Source: Nostoc sp. NMS7
GTDB taxonomy: Bacteria > Cyanobacteriota > Cyanobacteriia > Cyanobacteriales > Nostocaceae
Assembly: GCF_017115085.1 (NCBI RefSeq)
Contig: NZ_JABXKJ010000097.1
Coordinates: 1-64,000 of the forward strand
Length of the DNA stretch: 64,000 nt
Reading direction: 5' to 3'
Under the pieces are notes generated by a model, which made no database searches, had not been told where the DNA came from, and saw only the letters and a list, made by a program, of their open reading frames with translations. This document shows positions 49,896 through 60,900 of this stretch, piece after piece. Each line of letters opens with the position of its first letter. The first letter of the stretch is position 1. The position numbers were made by a program, and so were the translations under genes.

Positions 49896-50150
49896 TTAAT
49901 CGACATTTGTTAGTTCCTCGGCTAACTCTTGGGCAGTATATTGCATAAAGTCTACTTGGTAGCGTGATAATGCATTAATAAATTCAGCACGAGTTAGCCC
50001 AGCAATTTCTGCTGCTTTAGCTTGTGATATTTCACCTAATTCATACCATTTAGCTGCTGCTGCAATTCGCATTTCTTGGATGAATTCTTCAGGATTTTTG
50101 CGGAGTGCTGAAAATGCTGTTTCTGGTAATTGGATTGGTACTGTTCGCAT
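49896..50150 (-). CDS. UPF0175 family protein (antitoxin-like)
   Basis: MRTVPIQLPETAFSALRKNPEEFIQEMRIAAAAKWYELGEISQAKAAEIAGLTRAEFINALSRYQVDFMQYTAQELAEEL. Confidence 0.85.
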   Translation of the reverse strand: MRTVPIQLPETAFSALRKNPEEFIQEMRIAAAAKWYELGEISQAKAAEIAGLTRAEFINALSRYQVDFMQYTAQELAEELTNVD

Positions 50151-50271
50151 AATTCTTTTCGGTTTATCAGGTTGAATGAATCATAACAAAAGTAAAATTA
50201 TGTGCTTATTATATCCAATGTAATTTTATAATTACTAAATCTCATCTAAGTTGAGAACCGTAGTTTTCGCC

Positions 50272-50362
50272 CTCACCCTAAATCCCTCTCCCATATCTGG
50301 GAGAGGGACTTTGAAATTCTAGCTCCCCTTCTCCCTTGGGGAGAAGGGGTTGGGGGATGAGG
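50272..50362. repeat. Palindromic CCCTCxCCC/GGGGAGAAGGGG dispersed repeat
   Basis: ccctcaccctaaatccctctcccatatctgggagaggg..ctccccttctcccttggggagaaggggttgggggatgaggg. Confidence 0.85.
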
Positions 50363-50432
50363 GCAAATCTTTTTCAAAAGAGTTGAACTACAGGTTTCAA
50401 GATAGACGTGGTTTATATCAGTATAAATTTGG

Positions 50433-51266
50433 GTGAAATTAGTGGCTTTTGACAACGTTTGTAAAATATTAGCAGAAAAATATCCAACCGATTTTGCCCG
50501 GTGGCTGCTACCTCATGAACCGCGACAAATCAAAGTATTAAAGACTGAATTAAGCATCGAACCAATTCGAGCAGATTCTGTCACTTTTTTACAAACAGAG
50601 AATCGTATTTTGCATTTGGAATTTCAAACAAGAGCAAAATCTGAAACTCCCATTCCTTTACGAATGTTGGATTACTTTGTTAGGTTAGTGCGACAGTATG
50701 ATGTTCCAATAACGCAAGTAGTAATTTTCTTACAAGAGACAAGTAACGAAATCGCTTTTACCGAAGAATATGTAAATGAAATGACACATCACCGCTATCG
50801 TGTTGTCAGAATGTGGGAGCAAGATTCGGCGTTATTTCTGGATAATCCTGCATTATTACCGTTAGCACCTTTAACACAGACAGATTCACCCCAAAGGTTA
50901 TTATCGCAGGTTGCCCAAAGTGTTGCTAGAATTTCGGATAGGGAGACAAGGCAGAATATCGCCGCTTACACAGAAATATTAGCAGGTTTGAAGTTTGAGA
51001 AGGATTTAATTCAGCAATTTTTAGGAGAGGAAATTATGCAAGAATCTGTAATTTATCAGGATATTTTGCAGAAGGGGAAACAACAAGAAGCGTTTTCATT
51101 TTGTTTGCGGTTACTCAATCAACGTTTTGGGGAGCTTAATTCATTCACAATTGAGAGAGTTCAAGTTTTATCTGTTGAGAAGCTCGAAGCTTTAGGTGCT
51201 GCATTGTTCAACATTTCAGAAGTATCTGATTTAATTACTTGGTTAGATCAGCAGGAAAGTAATTAG
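50433..51266 (+). CDS. Rpn/PD-(D/E)XK transposase-like protein with DUF4351 C-terminus
   Basis: FDNVCKILAEKYPTDFARWLL..ADSVTFLQTENRILHLEFQTRAKSETPIPLRMLDYFVRL..; C-term LNQRFGELNSFTIERVQVLSVEKLEALGAALFNISEVSDLITWLDQ. GTG start. Confidence 0.85.
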   Translation: MKLVAFDNVCKILAEKYPTDFARWLLPHEPRQIKVLKTELSIEPIRADSVTFLQTENRILHLEFQTRAKSETPIPLRMLDYFVRLVRQYDVPITQVVIFLQETSNEIAFTEEYVNEMTHHRYRVVRMWEQDSALFLDNPALLPLAPLTQTDSPQRLLSQVAQSVARISDRETRQNIAAYTEILAGLKFEKDLIQQFLGEEIMQESVIYQDILQKGKQQEAFSFCLRLLNQRFGELNSFTIERVQVLSVEKLEALGAALFNISEVSDLITWLDQQESN

Positions 51267-51422
51267 TTTTAGGTTTTGATAAACTATAAAGCCGGAGGTA
51301 AAAACTCCGGTCTTTTATATAGTGATTGTTCATAATTATTAAAGTAAATTTAACTTAATTCATATTTTTACAACAATAGGCTATTATAGTAAAAATGTAC
51401 TATATTCATATCCGATCAATTA

Positions 51423-51719
51423 TTGAGTGAAGATTTTATGCAAGAGTCAGTCAATGATGAAGATATTTTATATCCAGGTGTATATCATTTGTTTAATTGT
51501 TTAGTTCGTAGTCGTTTTTGTGATATTAGTGAACTTGAGGAAGAAATACCTGGAATATCCGAACGCATTCGCAGATTGAATCTGCAACAGTTAGAAGGAT
51601 TTGCAATAGCTTTTATGGAATTTACGGATTCAATTGATTTAAAGGTTTGGTTAGATGAATATGAACATGAAAAGGATTGGAAAAATCGGTTTGTAAAAAA
51701 GGTATTTAATTGGCGATAA
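51423..51719 (+). pseudogene. Partial paralog of the Rpn C-terminus (DUF4351-like)
   Basis: MQESVNDEDILYPG.. parallels MQESVIYQDILQKG in the upstream gene, followed by a DUF4351-like segment. Confidence 0.5.
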
Positions 51720-51779
51720 ATTATAACCCACCCTGCCAAATTATAGTTCCAGTCCCCCTTCTCCCCAAGGGAGAAGGGG

Positions 51780-52301
51780 CTAGGGGATGAGGGCTTGAGC
51801 AATTGTATATAAAACAAACTCGATATCATCAAATATTTGCTCATTACTAAAGCGGATTACAATAAACTGATTAGATTTTAACCAGTTTTCTCTGATAGAA
51901 TCTTGAGTTTGCTGATTTGCATGAATACTACCATCTAACTCAATAATTAATAATTTTTCGTGACAATAAAAATCAGCGATATATCTACCAATATTATGTT
52001 GTCGGCGAAATTTTGTATTTAATAAACGTCGATTTCTTAAACATTCCCATAATATTTGCTCTGCTGGTGTTTGTCGTTGTCTTAACTCGCGGGCGCGTTC
52101 TAATAATAGTTTGGGAATTTGTCGGTTGCTACCAGCTAATTTAGAGATTTCTGCCCTCACCCCTAGCCCCTCTTCCTCTGGGAGAGGGGGACAAGATTTA
52201 TCGTTATATTTTTCTTGTTTATTTTTATTCTGTGGTTCTTTTTCTCTTTCTTTACTCCCTCTCCCAGAGGGAGAGGGTTGGGGTGAGGGTTCATCTTCCA
52301 T
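51780..52301 (-). CDS. DUF559 (Vsr-like) endonuclease-fold protein with repeat-derived N-terminus
   Basis: ARELRQRQTPAEQILWECLRNRRLLNTKFRRQHNIGRYIADFYCHEKLLIIELDGSIH; N-term PSPQPSPSGRGSKERE..CPPLPEEEGLGVRA is dispersed-repeat DNA. Confidence 0.85.
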   Translation of the reverse strand: MEDEPSPQPSPSGRGSKEREKEPQNKNKQEKYNDKSCPPLPEEEGLGVRAEISKLAGSNRQIPKLLLERARELRQRQTPAEQILWECLRNRRLLNTKFRRQHNIGRYIADFYCHEKLLIIELDGSIHANQQTQDSIRENWLKSNQFIVIRFSNEQIFDDIEFVLYTIAQALIP

Positions 52302-52310
52302 ATTCTCAAC

Positions 52311-55300
52311 CTAAAAAAAACTTAATTGCCCATTATCATTATCTTGCTTTTTAGATTCCGCTTGCGCCTTATTCTTACCTCCAGATTTACCTTTTTTCTT
52401 ACCTTTATCATGTAAACCCTGTGCTACCTCTTCAGCATAGCGTTGGTGATTTAATTCTAATAATCTATCTAGCACTTCTCGCCGTGCAGTTTCGCTGATG
52501 GTGAAGCGTAAGCCTTGTTTGGTTTGGTGGAAACCATGAGATAAACCCTCACCCCCAGCCCCTCTCCCACTGGGAGAGGGGAGTAAATCTTGCCAACCGT
52601 AAGCAGCAGCTACAGCATTATCCATTTCTATGTGCAATTCGCGCAATTGTTGAATATCGGCGGCGGTTTCGTCGGGATTGTGGAAGCGATTGTAGGTTTT
52701 GGTTAATCCTTCTTGGCGTGTTTGCATGATATTTTGGCGATGATTGTAGTAGCGATCGCCTATTTCTTCTAGGTTTGCGGTTGATGCGGGGAAGGGAAAG
52801 GTTTGAAAACAGTCTGAGGGGGAGTAATTTATATCTTTTCGTAACGTAGAACTATATTCCCAAGCCCATTGATAATGAAAATTACATTGTAGTATTGTAA
52901 ATGCAGTGTAGTTATCAAATGGAAAAACAGCTAATCTATGAGCAAAAACAATGTTTTCTGATGCAAATGCAAATCCCAAATGATTATTAACGATGGAAAG
53001 GACTAACACTCGTTTTAGGTTTACGATCGCATCATATAGAATTTTTGTTGGTCTTTTAAATTGCCACCAACGTCTTGCTGTGTCACGGTCAGTTGAATTA
53101 TTGTTTTTCAGTCTATCTCTCTCTGGCTTTACTTTCTCTCTTATAATCTCCAAACAATCAGGATAATCACTTGCATAAGGTCTACCTTTAGGCTTCTTTA
53201 AGTCATCATGTTCAGCATCCAAAGGATAATCCTTAAAATTAATTACCCAACGACTTGGTGATTGAGTTTGACTAGAATTTAAATCCTCACCATTCAAATA
53301 GGGAAATAATACATCTTTATTTTTAGCATCTTTTTCAATCAGTGCTTGTGCTTCCTCTGGTGTCATCACAAAACCCATTCCCAGCACATAAGAACCGATG
53401 AAAGATTTACTTTGATTCGCTATTAAGTTATGTGGATTTCCGACAGCTTTACCCGGATTTGTTAAAAATGCTGTAATGCCATCAAGAACCTTATCATCTA
53501 AAACAAACTCACCCAACCAATTATTTTGTCGCAACCACACATAAGCAACTTCTAAATTAGCAATACCCGACCATTTTCTACTCGGTACAGCACGAGTAAT
53601 TACACATTTATCAGCAACTAATTGGTCTAATCCTACTTCTCGCGTATCACCCTGCGCTATCGTATTCGTAGCAATTAACCCAAACCCACCATTTATATTT
53701 AATAACTGCTTGGCGTGTAAGAAAAAATAAGCACAAAGGTCAGCACTACCACGTTTATCATTCGCAATCCATTTAACTAAAAAATCTCGATAAGCTGTAC
53801 TCAATGCACCTGTAATTTTTGATCCACCCATAAACGGCGGATTTCCCACGATCGCATCAAATCCAACCGTCACCCCCGTCCCCTCTCCCTCTGGGCGAGG
53901 GGTGACTTTACTCCCTCTCCCAGAGGGCGAGGGCTGGGGTGAGGGCAAAAACACCTCTGGAAATTCCAACTCCCAATGAAACGATCGCAACTTTTCAAAA
54001 TCAGGTAAAGCCTTACCCATCCCTTCAGGAATATCTGCACCTTCCCGAAAAGTAGTTAACAAAGTCTTCCTTAAACCTTCCCGTTCCTTCTCCGACCAAT
54101 CATTAAAATAACTCCCAACTAATAAATCGCAACCTCTGCGTAAATCAAAACTTCTCGCATTCGCTTGCGCTAACAAATACACCTTGCGATTTTGGTCTTC
54201 CCTCGTCAACACCGGAAGCGATGCAATCTCTCGCCGTAACTCAATCACCTTATCAACTTCCCGCCGAATCTCCTCAGCAAATAACTCCGGTGTCCCAGTT
54301 GTGTCTAAATTCCAATAACGCAACTGTTCCAAACTCACCCCAATCAGCGAATCCCCACACTTCAGGGCATGATCCACAAAGGTAAACGGACGATTCTTTT
54401 GCAACGTTATCAACCACAGCGATAACTTTGCCATTTCCACCGCCAAGCGGTTTTTATCCACCCCATACAAACACCTGTCCGCAATTATCCGCCGCGCCAC
54501 CATCAACCGTTCATCCGCATCCTTGGGAATTACACACTCCTCTGGACGCGACTTAGATAAAGTTCCCTCCGGTGCAGTCACCACCTTCCCCGGATTCGCC
54601 TTTTCCGCATTTTCCCACGCTTCCACCAACCGTTCCGCCAAATAGCGACAAGTCTGCACCAAAAACGCCCCCGAACCCATCGCCATATCGCAGATTTTCA
54701 ACTTTAATAACTCTGCTGCTGACTTGAGTTTCCACTGTTCCTTCGGCTTCCCCTCAGCCACACCCTCATACACCAACGGTTCCAAAGTGTACTGCACAAT
54801 TTCTTCCGTCAAACTACGCGGCGTGTAGTGTGTCCCCGTCTCCCGGCGATCGCTTCCCTGCGTCACATACACGCTTCCCGTAGGAATCACCACCGGATAA
54901 CCTAAAGTATCTAATCTGACTAATCCAGCAAAAGGCAACACCCGGTTAAATAATTCCTGGTCATTATTACACGCAATGAGAAGTTTGCCCTCACCCCCGT
55001 CCCCTCTCCCTCTAGGCGAGGGGCGATTTTGCCCCCCATCTTGATCTTGCCCCCTCTCCCAGGGGGAGAGGGCTGGGGTGAGGGTCTTACGCAGTGCCAA
55101 AATTGACCTACCAGTTTCATCTTTAAGAAACTTAATTAACTCCTCCTCACCTTGCGCCAGCTTATCCTCCAAAGTCTCCAGCGCTATCTCAGGTTCCTGC
55201 GATCGCGTTCCCATCAACCCTAAAACAGGCGCAGTTGCCCTTACTGCTGTATGGTCGAGTAAACCTTCATAAACATGACCAATTTGTTCAATATCTAACG

Positions 55301-56564
55301 CCCGGAAAGATAGCCTACGTGGTTCTACAGTACCAGCTACCTTAACTTGTAATATTTGTAAAGCTTCCAATAAGTGCAGCACAATCCGGTTATTTACTGG
55401 AATCGGTTCTGCGGGAGTTTCTTCCCAGCTTGTCCCCGACATTCGACCTTCTAAAAATGGGAACCTGTCAGGGTCAAATAAACTACCACCATAGGCGGGA
55501 AGTTGCAAAATATCATGCTGAACACCGCCATAAACTGCCCGAAATGTCGCCAACAGCCGACACCAAGCATCATAAAGCCGTTCTAATACCTCTTCCCCTT
55601 CTTTATCAGCCCGTTGCTGTAACTGTTCCCGCAGAGTGGAAACAGCATAATACTGGTCATAAAGCGGGTCGCCCAGTAGCAACAAACCCCGTTCCTCCGC
55701 CGAAAACAAAAACACCAGCCGCATCATCACCGTCAACGCAGCTTCGTAAAGTTCGGTTTCAGAAATACCTTGAAGGAGAGTGCGGTTTTTATCTTGGTCG
55801 ATGTGGTCTAACGCCTCTACCAACACTTCCACCGCCTTGCGGACTTGATAGCCAAGTTGGTCGGTAACTTCTTGCTGGTCGTTAACACTTGCTTGCAGCA
55901 ACGCCTCCAAGCTTTGCGAGTCATCTACCCCAAAAAAGCGCTGTACACCCAGCAAACTCCGAAATGCCCGCAGTGTGATGTGTTCTTCCAGCCACAGCGC
56001 CCCATACCAGGAAATAAAACCAGTCGTTTCCCCCCGTGGGGCGTTTACCAGCAGCCAATGTTCTCCATTCGTCACCAATCCCAACCGCACATTACAGGCG
56101 TGCAGCAACTCCATCATCCGCGTCGCTGGACTTGCTTTCCAACGGCGGTCTTTGAGGGGTTTTTCTAAATTCTGCTGAGGCGATACAATCTGCACTAATA
56201 AGCGAGGTTTGTTCCCATCCGGTTCAACTACCACCCAGTCGGGACGCAAAGTTTCACCCTGTTCAGCAATTGTGGCAGCCAGCCCCGTGGGAATGCGTTG
56301 ACCTGTTAATAAAACTTCATCCGGCAATTCTAAAGTCTGCCGCAGCACAAAATCTACCCACGCCCGATGAATTGCTGTTTCAGGTTTTGCCCCTAATTGA
56401 TTATCTTGCCATTCTTCGTATGCTAATCGTAATAGCTTTAAGTGTTCTGGATCGTGGGCATCTAAACCATTAGGAAATACTTTGAGGAGTACAGGTAGAC
56501 TGAGAAAGGGGCCAGAAGCTTCAACTAGCGATAACCATTCGGCGTGGTGACGGGCTGTAGACAT
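52311..56564 (-). CDS. drmMI: DISARM class 1 methyltransferase DrmMI (Eco57I-type N6-adenine MTase)
   Basis: LKICDMAMGSGAFLVQTCRYLAERL; GVDKNRLAVEMAKLSLWLITL; FDAIVGNPPFMGGSKITG. Contains three in-frame repeat insertions. Confidence 0.85.
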   Translation of the reverse strand: MSTARHHAEWLSLVEASGPFLSLPVLLKVFPNGLDAHDPEHLKLLRLAYEEWQDNQLGAKPETAIHRAWVDFVLRQTLELPDEVLLTGQRIPTGLAATIAEQGETLRPDWVVVEPDGNKPRLLVQIVSPQQNLEKPLKDRRWKASPATRMMELLHACNVRLGLVTNGEHWLLVNAPRGETTGFISWYGALWLEEHITLRAFRSLLGVQRFFGVDDSQSLEALLQASVNDQQEVTDQLGYQVRKAVEVLVEALDHIDQDKNRTLLQGISETELYEAALTVMMRLVFLFSAEERGLLLLGDPLYDQYYAVSTLREQLQQRADKEGEEVLERLYDAWCRLLATFRAVYGGVQHDILQLPAYGGSLFDPDRFPFLEGRMSGTSWEETPAEPIPVNNRIVLHLLEALQILQVKVAGTVEPRRLSFRALDIEQIGHVYEGLLDHTAVRATAPVLGLMGTRSQEPEIALETLEDKLAQGEEELIKFLKDETGRSILALRKTLTPALSPWERGQDQDGGQNRPSPRGRGDGGEGKLLIACNNDQELFNRVLPFAGLVRLDTLGYPVVIPTGSVYVTQGSDRRETGTHYTPRSLTEEIVQYTLEPLVYEGVAEGKPKEQWKLKSAAELLKLKICDMAMGSGAFLVQTCRYLAERLVEAWENAEKANPGKVVTAPEGTLSKSRPEECVIPKDADERLMVARRIIADRCLYGVDKNRLAVEMAKLSLWLITLQKNRPFTFVDHALKCGDSLIGVSLEQLRYWNLDTTGTPELFAEEIRREVDKVIELRREIASLPVLTREDQNRKVYLLAQANARSFDLRRGCDLLVGSYFNDWSEKEREGLRKTLLTTFREGADIPEGMGKALPDFEKLRSFHWELEFPEVFLPSPQPSPSGRGSKVTPRPEGEGTGVTVGFDAIVGNPPFMGGSKITGALSTAYRDFLVKWIANDKRGSADLCAYFFLHAKQLLNINGGFGLIATNTIAQGDTREVGLDQLVADKCVITRAVPSRKWSGIANLEVAYVWLRQNNWLGEFVLDDKVLDGITAFLTNPGKAVGNPHNLIANQSKSFIGSYVLGMGFVMTPEEAQALIEKDAKNKDVLFPYLNGEDLNSSQTQSPSRWVINFKDYPLDAEHDDLKKPKGRPYASDYPDCLEIIREKVKPERDRLKNNNSTDRDTARRWWQFKRPTKILYDAIVNLKRVLVLSIVNNHLGFAFASENIVFAHRLAVFPFDNYTAFTILQCNFHYQWAWEYSSTLRKDINYSPSDCFQTFPFPASTANLEEIGDRYYNHRQNIMQTRQEGLTKTYNRFHNPDETAADIQQLRELHIEMDNAVAAAYGWQDLLPSPSGRGAGGEGLSHGFHQTKQGLRFTISETARREVLDRLLELNHQRYAEEVAQGLHDKGKKKGKSGGKNKAQAESKKQDNDNGQLSFF

Positions 56565-56631
56565 AGGAAATAAATAAGGGAGAGATTATAATTTGAAGAG
56601 TTACATGATCAAGTTAGCGATAAGTTTGAAA

Positions 56632-57969
56632 TTATTTCTCATCTTTATTCACTGGTTTTAATAATCTTTGAATTAGGATAGTTTTTCTTTTCATTTCCTT
56701 TATCATTTCTTCATTTTTAGAGGAAGTAATATTGTCTTCTAACAAGTAATTTGTGATTTCACTCCTAAAACTATAAATCTTTTTTAGCGAAAACTCTTTA
56801 TATTTCACTTCGGATTTACATGAACGTTTGATAGGTTTAACTGTACCTTTAAATACTATTTTTACATCTTCCTCGTTCATTCTTTCTAAATGAGGAGAGC
56901 TTGAAATATCACTCCAAATAGATTTACCTCTTTGTGGTTTCACATAAATCTTATGCTCCGTCACTAAATTAGTGACTTCCAAATTGATAAAGTAATTGTG
57001 CTCCATTAAAATCGCTGAATCTATTTCCTTTTCTTTTTTTAAATATGGAATTCTATCTAACCCGCGTACAGCATATCGTCTCGCCGAAAATTCAATTTCT
57101 AATGACTTTGGATTTTGCGGATCTATTTCTCCTGCTTGGATGACTTTAGCTTTATAAAGATATTCTTTACCGTTATCTAAATCTAAAATCTGAATAATAA
57201 TTTCTTTCCCTAATATATCACCTATATCGTTATTACCAACACCTAATAACTGTATCGTTTTCTCGTCAACTAACTTATCTACATTTTCACCAATTAACTC
57301 TAAAACCAAATCCCCAGTATCTTGTTCCTGCTCTCCTTGCAATTTCTTATAAAACTCTACATCATTAACATCAAAAACAATACAATTATCTTTAATAAAA
57401 GTAAGATAATCTAATACATCTTTGTATATTTTGCTATCTTTATTACTTTTAACAATAAAAGAAGATTCAATATTCACCCCAAGAATAGCTCTTTGAGTGA
57501 AATTATGGCTCCCTAACCAAATTTCAACATTGTTATCAGGCATCTCAAACAGAATTATTTTGGAATGTAATAAATAAGATACTTTCTTTTTGTCTTTTAG
57601 CTCATAATTCTCTGAGTTTTTTTTAATCTCGTAATTATGTAAAAAAATATTAGAGCCAGAACGTTTAAAATTTGCTAAATAATCAATATTAGTAGGGCTG
57701 TGTAGATCAATACAATAATAGGAATTCTCTCTTTTGAGGACTAATGCTAATTCCTTAATAAAGTCAGTATCAATTGTCCAGTAAGCAACAGCCCCTTTAA
57801 CATTTTCACATTTACACAAAGACTCCTTCAACCTTTCCTTAATACTTGATTTTTTGACGGTAGGAATTAATTCAATATCAATGTTCATTTGGTTTACAAT
57901 CAAAATTTCATAGGGAGCATAAAATCGGTGAATTTTCTTTTCAGTAAATTCTCGAATCCTTTCAGTCAC
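56632..57969 (-). CDS. PLD-like (single HKD) protein located between drmD and drmMI
   Basis: YLLHSKIILFEMPDNNVEIWLGSHNFTQRAILGVNIESSFIV. Confidence 0.65.
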   Translation of the reverse strand: MTERIREFTEKKIHRFYAPYEILIVNQMNIDIELIPTVKKSSIKERLKESLCKCENVKGAVAYWTIDTDFIKELALVLKRENSYYCIDLHSPTNIDYLANFKRSGSNIFLHNYEIKKNSENYELKDKKKVSYLLHSKIILFEMPDNNVEIWLGSHNFTQRAILGVNIESSFIVKSNKDSKIYKDVLDYLTFIKDNCIVFDVNDVEFYKKLQGEQEQDTGDLVLELIGENVDKLVDEKTIQLLGVGNNDIGDILGKEIIIQILDLDNGKEYLYKAKVIQAGEIDPQNPKSLEIEFSARRYAVRGLDRIPYLKKEKEIDSAILMEHNYFINLEVTNLVTEHKIYVKPQRGKSIWSDISSSPHLERMNEEDVKIVFKGTVKPIKRSCKSEVKYKEFSLKKIYSFRSEITNYLLEDNITSSKNEEMIKEMKRKTILIQRLLKPVNKDEK

Positions 57970-57970
57970 A

Positions 57971-60900
57971 TTATCGTGCTAGCTTTTGGGGAATTAAATA
58001 AGTAACCGCCAGGGGAAACAGTCGCGGTGTCGGATTTGCAAACCTAGCTTGAATTGCAGCCACTTCGCGCTCAATTTCTGCTGGAATTTGCTCTACTCTC
58101 ACCTTAAGACTGTTGACATTGCGCTCAAACTGTTCTCTTTCTGCGGTATTAAACAATTCCAACTGCTTAAACTCAGGTTCATCCAGTTCATTGAGAATGC
58201 TTTGACGCAATTCCGTTAAAATTGCTGTAATATCAGCCGCTTCTTTTTGAGCGCGATCGCCTAAATCTCGTTGTAAACTTTTACTACGGTCTTGCATTCG
58301 CGCCTCCAAAGCTTGCATCAAAGCTGATGCGTGGCTATCCCATAACTGCGCCAATTTCTCTCTGATATCTGACGGCGCTAATTCTGGTAAAGCAGCTGCT
58401 AAACACGATTGAATCTTCATCACACCCAAACGGTTAAATTTTCCTTCTTTGAGCAACCCACCCGCCGTAATTACTTCTTCATGTAATCGTTGCTGGTCAC
58501 TACCTAAAATCACCAATCGACCGTAAGCTATAACTGCTGGTGTATCCAACACCGAATTGGGAACCAAACGCGCCGTTACTCGGTGCAAAGCTTTTCTACC
58601 TTCTTTTGACCAAACTTCAGCGCGTAACAACCGCAAGCACATCTGCACTAAACGATGATTCAAGTGCGCTAACACTACATCATCTCTACCATGTGCTAAT
58701 TGCGGGTCAAAAACAATCGGACGAATTTCTTTGGTGTGGGGATGGGCTAAACCTTCGCTGCAAACTGCCCAACTGCTTTTTAATGGTGGTAAGTAAAACC
58801 CTTGTCCATCTATTCCCTCTATCTCGGTAGCAATCAAAGGTGGTTGTTGGGCTAATTTCAAACCAATTTTGACTACAGCCTCAATATTATCTGGCGTTAG
58901 TCGCAAATGCTGGCGCGTTTCATCTAACTGTTCTCTCAGTTTCTCAATTTGCTCCCGCACCTGACGCTCAAACTTTAACATCCGCCGTACAACTTCAGAT
59001 TCCCGTTCCGCCACCGTGGTATCCAAAACTGTACGATACCCCAACATCGCTTCTTCTACCTGTGCCGCAATGACAGGCCCCACCTTGCCTAAATCTTCGC
59101 GGATATTGTTAATTTTTAACACCGCCCGCATCAAAAATTCTAAATCGCCTTCTAACTCACCGGGACGTAGCCCAGTTGTATTATGTTGATAATCTTTGCC
59201 GACAAAGTGGTAAATCTTCACTTCTTGAGCTTTTTGCCCGTGACGGTCAATTCGACCGTTACGCTGTTCCATCCGGTTCGGGTTCCAGGGAATTTCATAG
59301 TGGATGAGGCGCGAACAAAAATTCTGCAAATCTAAACCCTCACTCGCCGCATCCGTCGCCAGCAAAATCCGCACTGGGGATATATCAGGAGATGCTTGAA
59401 ACGCGGCTTTTACCTGTTCTCGGTCTTCTGACTTCATCCCGCCGTAAAGTGTCATTAGGCGTTCGCATCGCGTCCCCGAAGGGGAATCGCCCTGCACCAA
59501 ACCTTCTACCGCTAACAAGTTATACAACCATTTCTGGGTAGCTCGATATTCTGTAAAAATTATCACTCTTTCATTTGACCATTTGCCATTTGGTTGAATG
59601 TGGGTATGAATCCAGTTAAGTAATTCTTTGGCTTTGGCATCAGACACTCTCGATGTCGTTTCTGCCCATTCCCGCATCTGTCGCAGCAAACCTTGTTCCT
59701 CTGCACTCAGTTCTCGAAATAACCTAGTTGTATTAGTAATTGCCTCATCTGTCGATTCTTCATAAACTTCATCATCCGCAAAATCTTCTTCAATTTGTGC
59801 CAATTGACGGCGCAAAATACCTTCTGTCGGTCGAGATAAACTGCTATAAGTGCGGCGACGGGCATTTTTTAGCGATTCTTCATGCTGTGCCAAAGTAGTT
59901 GCAAAGGCTTGTGAAGAGGAAAACAAGCGTTTTTTTAACAGCTTGAGGACAAATTCAGTGGCATATTTTTCAGTATTATCTGCTACGCCCTTACAGCGCA
60001 ATTCAGTATATCTTTTGAGGTTAGCGTGTGCCTGCCTTTCTGCTTCAGGATAGTCTACAGGTATAGCTTCTAGCTGGCGCTGCGGAAATAAATCAGAACC
60101 GTCCCAACCTTTCATTTCGGATTTGAGACGGCGAACCATGATTACTTGTAACTGCTTGCGATCGGGTGATACCCCCCGTGCAAACCGTTGGCTATCAAGT
60201 AATTCCAACAGCGCTGTAAAACTTTCGGGATAACCGTTGTGCGGTGTCGCCGTCAAAAATAGCTTGTGTTCAAAATGCGGTACTAAAAACCGAATAGCAG
60301 CAGTTCTCAAGGAATCAACAGCATAGTTCCCACCGCCAGAGGGAGCAACATTATGTGCTTCATCCACAATCAGCAAATCAAATCGCCGGGGATACATCGG
60401 TTCGCCTTCTCCTGGTAAGATTTCGCGGAATAAGCGCAGAGGGCGATCGCGTTTGAGAAAATCTATTGAGGTAATCAACCGGGGAAAATGCTGCCAAGGG
60501 TTGACGTGAATTCCCCGCTTCCTTCGCAGTTCCTTCATTAAGGTACTGTCCACGACGCGGAAATCTAAACCAAACTTATCGCGCATTTGGTCTCGCCACT
60601 GAATTTGCAGTGAAGATGGACAAACTATCAAAATCCGCCGACAGCGATGACGGATAATTAATTCTTGAGCAACTAACCCCGCCTCAATGGTTTTACCTAA
60701 TCCGACATCATCTGCAATCAATAAATTAACGCGAGGCATTTGAATTGCTCGCACTACTGGATCAAGCTGATAATCTTCAATATCAATGCCACTGCGAAAG
60801 GGGGATTGTAAAGTGCGAATATCAGCTATTGATGCTGCACCCCAGCGCACAGCATCGAGAAATGCATCTAACCTTGCGGGTGCGTCAAAACCCGTGGGTT

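Noticed and set aside
55430-56473. Plus-strand ORFs inside drmMI
   Set aside because: Antisense, proline/cysteine-rich random-looking translations.
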